From the NCBI RefSeq assembly GCF_036067295.1, contig NZ_CP107954.1, forward strand, positions 4,402,001 through 4,466,000: 64,000 nt of DNA, in the 5' to 3' direction. Below are positions 58,263 through 64,000 of the stretch, in pieces. The translations under genes and the position numbers were made by a program. The notes below the pieces were generated by a model. That model worked only from the letters and a program-made list of their open reading frames with translations. It searched no databases and was not told the origin of the DNA. Position 1 is the first letter of the stretch; every line of letters starts with the position of its first letter. This DNA comes from Kribbella sp. NBC_00382 (GTDB lineage Bacteria > Actinomycetota > Actinomycetes > Propionibacteriales > Kribbellaceae).

Positions 58263-59357
58263 TCAGAGGACGAGGACGGTGATCCGCTGGGCCGAGTTGT
58301 TGGCGAAGCCGCCGCGGTTCCACGGGGCCTCGATCGGCTGGACCCGGCCGCTGGCGTCGTGGGCGCGGACGGTGAGGACGTGCTCACCGGGGATCGCGTC
58401 CCAGTCGAAGGAGAAGCCGCGCCAGGCGAGGTCGTTGCTGTCGGCATCGAGTTTGGCGTCGTGCCAGCTGACCCCGGCGTCGACGCTGACCTCGACCCGT
58501 TCGATCGGGGCCCAGCCCGACCACGCACGGCCCTTCAGGACGACCGCCCCGGCCGGTACGAAGCGATGCCGGCTCATGAAGTCCGGATGCCCCGGCGGGA
58601 TCAGCAGCGCCCGTGGCTCGATCCGGGTGATCCCGACGCCGACCTCGTCCGCCTCCTGCCGGATCCGGTACGCGACCGAGTTCTGGTAGCCGGTGAACTC
58701 GTGGTCGATCAGCTCGATCGAGCGCAACCACTTCACACTCGCCATCCCGTACCAGCCGGGCATGATCAATCGCAGCGGATAGCCGTGCTGCGGCGGCAGC
58801 GGCGCGCCGTTCATCTCCCAGGCGACGATCGCGCCGGAGTCGAGGGCCTCGGTGACGGTCAGCCCGCGCTGGTAGTCCTGCTCGATCCCTCGCTCGAAGC
58901 CGTGGTCCGCGCCGGTGAACACCACGTCGATAGCGTCCTTGCGGATCCCGGCCGCCCGGATCAGTCCGGCCAGCGGTACGCCGGTCCACTCCGCGGTGCC
59001 GACCGCTTCCATCAACCAGGGCTGGCTGATCGGCCGCGGATGCAACCCGGCCCGGCCGTTGCCCGCGCACTCCAGCGTGACCCGGAGGGTCTGCCGCCCC
59101 ATCGCCCGCAACTCGGTCATCCCGAACGACAATGGTTGCTCGACGCAACCATCAACGGTCAGTCGCCAGTTCGCCGCGCTGGCCGCCGGGATGTCGTAGT
59201 GCACCAGCACGTAGTGCAGCCCGGCCGGCGTCAGGTCGTACCGCAACGCCTCCAGCGGCATCCCGTGGTTGCGAGCGGCCAGCTGCAACTCGTCCCCGGT
59301 GATCCCTTCCCCGGTATCCGCCAGCCGCCCTTTACTGCTGAACTGCTCGATCGACAT
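58263..59357 (-). CDS. Molybdopterin-dependent oxidoreductase, sulfite-oxidase family
   Basis: 364 residues. The molybdenum-cofactor domain (Oxidored_molyb) contains VTLECAGNGRAG with the Cys that ligates Mo, GTAEWTGVPLAGLI and EMNGAPLPPQHGYPLRLIMPGWYG. The C-terminal Mo-co dimerisation domain is Ig-like (RAWSGWAPIERVEVSVDAGVSWHDAKL). No heme domain and no signal peptide, so a cytosolic sulfite oxidase/YedY-like enzyme. The electron acceptor is unknown. It is followed on the same strand, not preceded, by the flanking two-component genes. Confidence 0.92.
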   Translation of the reverse strand: MSIEQFSSKGRLADTGEGITGDELQLAARNHGMPLEALRYDLTPAGLHYVLVHYDIPAASAANWRLTVDGCVEQPLSFGMTELRAMGRQTLRVTLECAGNGRAGLHPRPISQPWLMEAVGTAEWTGVPLAGLIRAAGIRKDAIDVVFTGADHGFERGIEQDYQRGLTVTEALDSGAIVAWEMNGAPLPPQHGYPLRLIMPGWYGMASVKWLRSIELIDHEFTGYQNSVAYRIRQEADEVGVGITRIEPRALLIPPGHPDFMSRHRFVPAGAVVLKGRAWSGWAPIERVEVSVDAGVSWHDAKLDADSNDLAWRGFSFDWDAIPGEHVLTVRAHDASGRVQPIEAPWNRGGFANNSAQRITVLVL

Positions 59358-59416
59358 ATCAGCCCCCTGCCGCCACCTTAATTCAAAGCCGTTGACCAGT
59401 CACCAGCTTCGGCCGG

Positions 59417-60025
59417 TCAGAGCCATCCGTTGTCGATGGCGATCCGGGCGGCCTCGGCGCGGGTGCGGGCGCCGGTCTTGCCGATCGCGGCGGAGAGGTG
59501 GTTACGGACGGTGCCTTCGGAGAGGTGGAGTTCGCGGGCGATGTCGGCGACGGTGCCGCCTTCGCGGGCTGCTCGCAGTACGTCGGATTCGCGGGCGGTC
59601 AGCGGGCTGGTACCGGCGACGAGGGTCTCGGCGGCCAGCGAGGGGTCGACAACGCGCAGGCCTTGGTGCACCCGGCGTACGGCGTCGGCGAGTTGAGCGG
59701 CTGGCGTGTCCTTCACGACGAAACCGGCGGCCCCGGCCTCCATCGCGCGGCGCAGATAGCCAGGCCGCCCGAACGTCGTCACCATCAGCACCCGAACTCC
59801 CGGTACTGCGCGGCGCAGCGCGGCCGCGGCCTCGATCCCGTCGAGCCCGGGCATCTCCACGTCGAGCAGCGCCACGTCAGGTTTCGTCGCTTGGACCGCC
59901 TCGACCACCTCGTCGCCGCGGCCGACCTCGGAGACCACCTCGAGATCGGGTTCGAGATCCAGCAGTGCGGCCAGCGCACCCCGGACCAGCGCCTGGTCGT
60001 CAGCGATCAGCAGCCGTATCGTCAC
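59417..60025 (-). CDS. NarL/LuxR response regulator (DesR-like)
   Basis: 202 residues. Receiver: IRLLIADDQALVRGALAALL, phospho-Asp in VALLDVEMPGLDG, Lys in FVVKDTPAA. HTH: LTARESDVLRAAREGGTVADIARELHLSEGTVRNH. Cognate to the DesK-like kinase just upstream (4-bp ATGA overlap). The pair lies directly downstream of an ABC exporter operon (ATPase, permease), a common arrangement in which the two-component system controls the exporter. Confidence 0.94.
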   Translation of the reverse strand: MTIRLLIADDQALVRGALAALLDLEPDLEVVSEVGRGDEVVEAVQATKPDVALLDVEMPGLDGIEAAAALRRAVPGVRVLMVTTFGRPGYLRRAMEAGAAGFVVKDTPAAQLADAVRRVHQGLRVVDPSLAAETLVAGTSPLTARESDVLRAAREGGTVADIARELHLSEGTVRNHLSAAIGKTGARTRAEAARIAIDNGWL

Positions 60026-61176
60026 GGGCCAACTCTGACAGCCAGCCGGAAGCCGCCGCCCGGCGCGGTCCCGATCTGCAGGCTCGCCCCGGCCTCGTCG
60101 GCGCGCTCGCGCAGCCCGATCAGCCCGTGCCCGGAGGCACCACCACCAGGCGTCGGCCCCTTGCCGTCATCCAGTACCTCGACCTGCTCCGCGGCCAGCT
60201 TGATCGCACACTTCTTCGCTCCCGAGTGCCGGACCACATTCGTCACGCCCTCGCGGATCACCCAGGCGAACAACTCGCGGTTCGCCTCCGGTACCTCGTC
60301 CATCACCGTCGGCAGGTCGGCCTTGATCTCGGCCGCCTTCAACGCCGATCGCGCCGACACCAGCTCACCCGCCAGACTGAGCTCCCGGTACCCGGCGACA
60401 GCAGCCCGTACGTCGGCCAGCGCGGCCCGGGCCAGCCGCTCGACGTCCGCGACCTCGGTGGCCGCGCGGTCCGGATTGGCCTCGATCAAGCGGCCGGCCA
60501 GCTCGGCCTTCACCGTGATGACGGTCAGCGAGTGCCCGAGGATGTCGTGCAGATCCCGGGCGAACCGGCCCCGCTCCTCCTGGACGGCGAGCTCCGCGAA
60601 CTCCTTGCGCGCCACCGCCAGCTCGACGCTGCGCAGCATCGCCCTGCGCATCGCGAAGACCGCGATCCCGCCGAGCACGATCGCCAGGCTGTAGCTTCCG
60701 TCGTCCTTCCACCCCGGAACCGTTCGCAGCACCAGCTCGGCGAGTGCCAGCAGACCCACCCCGAGCCCTATGCCGACCCGGAGCGGCAGGACCATCATGC
60801 CCATCGCCTCGACGAACACCAGCGTGGTCAGCGCGCTCTCGCCGGCTGCCGGCAGCATCAGCGCGCCGAGCCCGAGCAGCACCACGACGAAGCCGATCTG
60901 CAGCCCGATCGGCGCCTTCACCCGGGCCATGTTCTTGGAGCGCGCGTACCAGAAGAACCCCATGTACGCGACGACGAACGAGACGATCGCCACCAGCCCG
61001 AGGACCCGCTCGGCCATGTCGTCGTGCTTGACGATGTTCTCGAACGGCTTGTTCAGGAAGAACAGCCAGACGCCGGCCAGCAGCCAGCCGAAGCTTGGCC
61101 GCTGGCGGATGTCTTCGAGCTTGTCGCCGATGCCCTGGAACTGATCGACGGGCTGCCCTGGCTGAGGAGTGCTCAC
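60022..61176 (-). CDS. Sensor histidine kinase (DesK-like)
   Basis: 384 residues. Five or six membrane segments in the first ~150 residues (WLLAGVWLFFLNKPF, VLGLVAIVSFVVAYMGFFWY, LQIGFVVVLLGLGALML), then HisKA_3 box ERGRFARDLHDILGHSLTVITVKAELA with the phospho-His and a HATPase_c domain ending GHGLIGLRERADEAGA. The D-L-H-D-x-L-G-H-S-L pattern matches DesK, which senses membrane state. GTG 61176 start. It lies 24 bp after the ABC permease. Confidence 0.93.
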   Translation of the reverse strand: MSTPQPGQPVDQFQGIGDKLEDIRQRPSFGWLLAGVWLFFLNKPFENIVKHDDMAERVLGLVAIVSFVVAYMGFFWYARSKNMARVKAPIGLQIGFVVVLLGLGALMLPAAGESALTTLVFVEAMGMMVLPLRVGIGLGVGLLALAELVLRTVPGWKDDGSYSLAIVLGGIAVFAMRRAMLRSVELAVARKEFAELAVQEERGRFARDLHDILGHSLTVITVKAELAGRLIEANPDRAATEVADVERLARAALADVRAAVAGYRELSLAGELVSARSALKAAEIKADLPTVMDEVPEANRELFAWVIREGVTNVVRHSGAKKCAIKLAAEQVEVLDDGKGPTPGGGASGHGLIGLRERADEAGASLQIGTAPGGGFRLAVRVGP

Positions 61177-61200
61177 GGAGTCACGCTAACCGTTCGGTGC

Positions 61201-61935
61201 TCAGGCGCGGGCGGTGTCGGCGCGGAACCGCCGCAGGGCGACGAATCCGAGGACGACGGTCCAGGCCAGGACGACGTAGACCGCGTTCATGTCCAGCCCG
61301 TTCTGCGACAGTGCGCTGCGAGAGCTCTGCCCGGTCCAGTACGCCGGGGTCAGCTGGGCGATGTGCTTCATCAGCGACGGCATCGAGTCGACCGGCAGCC
61401 ACAGCCCGCCGAAGGCCGCGATCAGCATCGTGCTCAGTCCGGTGATCGGCTGCACGCTGTCCGGCTTGGCGACGTACCCGATGACGAGTCCGATCGCGGC
61501 GAACGGCAGCGCGCCCAGCCAGGACACCAGCCCGACGGAGATCCACTGCGAGGCGCTCAGGTGCACGTGGCCGACCGTCATACCGAAGAGGAAGACGACC
61601 ACCAGCGGCGGGATCGCCAGCAGCAGCGACAGGATCACCTTGCTGATCACATAGGCCTGCGGCTTCAGCGGGGTGAGCCGCAAGGTCCGGTTCCAGCCGC
61701 CGTCGCGCTCGGCGGCGATCACGCCGCCGCTGCTCATCGCGGCCGACATCGAGCCGAAGATCGCCATGCTCACCATCACGTAGGCGACCGCCGAGATGCC
61801 GCTCTCGCTGGCGTCCTTGGGAATGGTCAGGCCGAAGATCGCGAACAGGATCACCGGCATCAGGATCGCGAAGATCACCACTCGCCGGTTCCGCAGAGTC
61901 CGCTTGATGTCGAATTTCAGATAGTCGAGGTTCAT
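61201..61935 (-). CDS. ABC-2 exporter permease
   Basis: 244 residues, six membrane segments: RVVIFAILMPVILFAIFGL, AYVMVSMAIFGSMSAAMSSGGVI, VILSLLLAIPPLVVVFLFGMTVG, WISVGLVSWLGALPFAAIGLVIGYVA, LSTMLIAAFGGLWLPVDSMP, NAVYVVLAWTVVLGFVAL. Channel subunit of the exporter with the ATPase next to it (ATGA overlap). ABC2_membrane family; substrate unknown. Confidence 0.9.
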   Translation of the reverse strand: MNLDYLKFDIKRTLRNRRVVIFAILMPVILFAIFGLTIPKDASESGISAVAYVMVSMAIFGSMSAAMSSGGVIAAERDGGWNRTLRLTPLKPQAYVISKVILSLLLAIPPLVVVFLFGMTVGHVHLSASQWISVGLVSWLGALPFAAIGLVIGYVAKPDSVQPITGLSTMLIAAFGGLWLPVDSMPSLMKHIAQLTPAYWTGQSSRSALSQNGLDMNAVYVVLAWTVVLGFVALRRFRADTARA

Positions 61936-62831
61936 GCGACTGCCTCCTGCTCCGCGCTGAGCGCCAGTACGGCGTCCTCGAGGTCGGCCGAGGTCACCTC
62001 GATGTCATGGGCCGGGGTGTTGTTCAGCAGATAGCGCAGCGTGTCGTCGGAGTCGCCACACTGCAGCAGTACTACGTCGCCGCGCGTCTCGACATTGCGG
62101 ACGCCCGGCAGCGATGCGAGCGTGGCGAGGTCGGCACCCGGTACGGTCGCCCGGATCGTCCGGCCGGACACGCTCGCCTTGATCTGCGCGGCGGTGCCGT
62201 CGGCAACAACCTTGCCGTTGCGCATCAGCACCACGCGGTCGGCGTACGCGTCGGCCTCCTCCAGGTAGTGGGTGGCGAACAGTACGGTCCGGCCGCGGGC
62301 CGTCTCGGCGTGCATCGAGGCCCAGAAGTCACGGCGGGACTCGACGTCCATACCGGTGGTCGGCTCGTCGAGCACGATCAGGTCGGGCTGCGGGATGATC
62401 GCCATCGCGAACCGGACCCGTTGCTTCTGCCCGCCGGACAGGCCTTTCATCTTCCGCCCGTACAGGTCGGCGATACCGGCCCGCTCGAGTGCGTCGGCGA
62501 CCGGCATCGGGTCCTTGTGCAGCCCGGCGACCAGGTTCAGCAGCTCGCCGACCTTCGCGTCCTCGATGATGCCGCCGCTCTGCAGCATCACGCCGATCCG
62601 GCTCGCGGCGATCGCCTCGGCCGGCGAGGTGCCGTAGACCTGGACGCTGCCCTGGTCCGGCCGGACCAGGCCGAGCAGCATCTCGATCGTGGTCGACTTG
62701 CCGGCGCCGTTCGGGCCCAGCATCGCCACCACCTCGCCGGAACGGATCGTGAGGTCCACCCCGGCGACCGCCTGTACGTTGCCGTACCTCTTGGTCACAC
62801 CGCTCAGGGTGACCGCAGTCGTTGTCGTCAT
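61932..62831 (-). CDS. ABC exporter ATPase
   Basis: 299 residues. Walker A MLGPNGAGKSTTIEMLLG, Q-loop VMLQSGGII, signature LSGGQKQRVRFAMAI, Walker B LIVLDEPTTGMD, switch His FATHYLEEADAY. A C-terminal accessory domain of about 90 residues follows (IKASVSGRTIRATVPGADL). It powers the permease encoded next. ATG 62831 (MTTTTAVTLSG); a longer frame to 62897 would enter the terminator of the chitinase gene. First gene of an ATPase-permease-kinase-regulator operon. Confidence 0.93.
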   Translation of the reverse strand: MTTTTAVTLSGVTKRYGNVQAVAGVDLTIRSGEVVAMLGPNGAGKSTTIEMLLGLVRPDQGSVQVYGTSPAEAIAASRIGVMLQSGGIIEDAKVGELLNLVAGLHKDPMPVADALERAGIADLYGRKMKGLSGGQKQRVRFAMAIIPQPDLIVLDEPTTGMDVESRRDFWASMHAETARGRTVLFATHYLEEADAYADRVVLMRNGKVVADGTAAQIKASVSGRTIRATVPGADLATLASLPGVRNVETRGDVVLLQCGDSDDTLRYLLNNTPAHDIEVTSADLEDAVLALSAEQEAVA

Positions 62832-62900
62832 ACCCAGAATGCTCCCGGCGAACGGCCGCCCGGCCCTGGATCGGCCGTCACGACCCACCCATGACAAAAG

Positions 62901-62938
62901 TCAGCCCGGGAAACTTCCGAAGAAGTCTCCCGGGCTGA
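62901..62938 (-). terminator. Rho-independent terminator of the chitinase gene
   Basis: TCAGCCCGGGA (62901-62911) pairs with TCCCGGGCTGA (62928-62938); inside, ACTTC-CGAA-GAAGT (62913-62926) extends the stem. Read on the minus strand, the hairpin is followed by CTTTTGTC, a U run. It is 15 bp after the chitinase stop. Confidence 0.92.
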
Positions 62939-62953
62939 TCAATTCACCTCAGG

Positions 62954-64000
62954 TCAGGCCGGGAGGGTCCAGAGCTGGTTGGCGCTGCCTGCGCAGGTCC
63001 AGATCTGCAACCGGGTGCCGTCGGCCGAGCTTTGGCCGGTGGCGTCCAGGCACTTGCCGGAGCTCGGGTTGAGCAGGTTGCCGTTCGACTGCGCCTGCCA
63101 GCCCTGCGCTCCGGTGCCGTTGCAGTCGTACAGCTGGACGAGTGAGCCGTTCGCAGTACCGGCGGCATTGACATCTAGGCACTTGCCGAGGGCGCGGATC
63201 GTACCGTCGGTGCCGACCGTCCAGGTCTGTGCGGTGCTGCTGTTGCAGGTCCACAGCTGGACCGCCGTGCCGTTCGCGCTACTGCCGCTGGCGACGTCGA
63301 CGCACTTGCCGGCGATGCCCTTGATCGGGCCGGTCTTGCCGCCGGTCGGCGGAGTGCCGGTACCGCCCGCGGCGTCGAAGATCGCGCTGACCAGCGAGGT
63401 GCTGCCGGTGGTGTCCTGGGACAGCTCCCAGTTCATGATGCCGCCGGCGTTGGCGACCGCCCACGTGGTCTTGCGCTTGATCGTGGGGATGCCGTTGTAG
63501 CACTGCTGGGCGCCGTTGGCCTGGATGCAGTCGACGTTCGCGTTGTTCGGGTTCATCGCGACGATCTGCGAGTACGTCAGGTAGCCCGGCCGGCTGTAGA
63601 ACGGCACGCCGAGCACGGTCTTGGCCTTCGGCAGGCCACGGTTCTTCCAGAAGTTCGCCGAGGCGATCGACCAGTCGTAGTTGGCATGCGGGCTACCGCC
63701 GTCGTACGCCATGATGTTCAGCCAGTCGACGTAGCCGAAGACGGCCGGCTGGACGCCGTTGGCGGTGCCACCCTCGGACACGACCGCGGCGGTGAGCAGC
63801 TTGCCCTGGCCGTGCAGCGTGTTGCTCAGCTGCTGCATCAGCAGCGTGTAGTGGTCGCCGGAAGCACCCGGGTCCGGGTACTCCCAGTCGATGTCGACGC
63901 CGTCGAGGTTGTACTGGTTGATCAGGCCCATCACGGCGTTGGTGAAGGTGGTGCGGCCGCCGGAGCTGGCCGCGAACGACTCGAACGCTGAGTCGTTGCC
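62954..64000 (-). CDS. GH18 chitinase with C-terminal ricin-B lectin domain (N terminus outside window)
   Basis: At least 348 residues are in the window and the frame runs off the right edge. LDGVDIDWEYPDP carries the DxxDxDxE catalytic motif of GH18; VDWLNIMAYDGG and GIMNWELSQDTTG are later barrel strands. After a Gly/Thr/Pro linker, KGIAGKCVDVASGSSANGTAVQLWTCN begins a ricin-type beta-trefoil (CBM13) of three QxW-type repeats (QTWTV, QGWQA, QLWTL). Secreted chitin hydrolase; the signal and any CBM lie off the window. A strong terminator follows. Confidence 0.94.
   Translation of the reverse strand, partial: GNDSAFESFAASSGGRTTFTNAVMGLINQYNLDGVDIDWEYPDPGASGDHYTLLMQQLSNTLHGQGKLLTAAVVSEGGTANGVQPAVFGYVDWLNIMAYDGGSPHANYDWSIASANFWKNRGLPKAKTVLGVPFYSRPGYLTYSQIVAMNPNNANVDCIQANGAQQCYNGIPTIKRKTTWAVANAGGIMNWELSQDTTGSTSLVSAIFDAAGGTGTPPTGGKTGPIKGIAGKCVDVASGSSANGTAVQLWTCNSSTAQTWTVGTDGTIRALGKCLDVNAAGTANGSLVQLYDCNGTGAQGWQAQSNGNLLNPSSGKCLDATGQSSADGTRLQIWTCAGSANQLWTLPA

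Noticed and set aside
59269..62034. 921-residue open frame on the plus strand
   Set aside because: Antisense to four well-recognised genes; Arg/Gln/His-rich shadow with no domain.
1..64000. CRISPR arrays, tRNA, rRNA and insertion sequences
   Set aside because: No regularly spaced repeats, no cloverleaf apart from the tmRNA ends, and no transposase or integrase motif were seen by eye.

Overview
The window is G+C-rich actinobacterial DNA. The codon use, frequent GTG starts, GTGA/ATGA gene overlaps, Tat and Sec secreted enzymes, an F420-type oxidoreductase and the prfB / ftsE-ftsX / M23 / smpB / ssrA core set suggest a soil actinomycete. The overall gene style resembles Kribbella or a related Propionibacteriales genus; that genus call is inference, not proof. 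Seventy protein genes and one tmRNA gene are called. I saw no insertion sequence, CRISPR array, tRNA or rRNA gene. REGION 1 (1-4175): two tandem SDR genes, the second lacking the catalytic Ser and Tyr; a divergent NmrA-type reductase / TetR pair; then prfB. REGION 2 (4180-29018) is about 25 kb of accessory genes lying between prfB and ftsE, which are near neighbours in many actinobacteria. It holds a Cys-rich pentapeptide-repeat protein, an MFS exporter with a divergent MmyB-type regulator, a secreted beta-helix protein behind a 21-bp palindrome, a LysR/EamA pair, a permease-TIGR03943-NADAR operon, a serpin, a TetR-SRPBCC operon, PhzF, a reductive-pyrimidine or hydantoin operon with an F420 enzyme, a polysaccharide deacetylase, a CUT1 sugar ABC importer without its own ATPase but with an FAD oxidase, an MFS transporter with a possible leader-peptide attenuator, a PfkB kinase and two small unknown genes. 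REGION 3 (29210-33987) is the core block: ftsE, ftsX, a coiled-coil M23 peptidase, smpB, a DUF1707 membrane protein and ssrA (tmRNA, tag ADANRQSFALAA) with a strong terminator. FtsEX and the M23 enzyme probably act together in septal wall cleavage; SmpB and tmRNA act together in ribosome rescue. REGION 4 (33998-44579): an FrcBCA/Rbs-type sugar ABC importer facing a LacI regulator across paired operators; MarR plus zinc ribbon; an orphan solute-binding protein next to a NarL-type two-component system; and a large secreted M4 metalloprotease. REGION 5 (44583-54362): TetR / O-methyltransferase, SGNH lipase, SRPBCC plus ArsR, a nucleotidyltransferase followed by a gene remnant, GH36 alpha-galactosidase, and a three-gene ABC-2 exporter. 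REGION 6 (54619-64000): DUF1707, DUF6220 and multicopper oxidase genes in overlapping order, GNAT, ABM monooxygenase, sulfite-oxidase-type enzyme, a DesKR-like two-component system with an ABC-2 exporter, and a truncated GH18 chitinase with a ricin-type lectin domain. Two related palindromic elements (13327-13417 and 45878-45968) appear to be copies of one repeat family.
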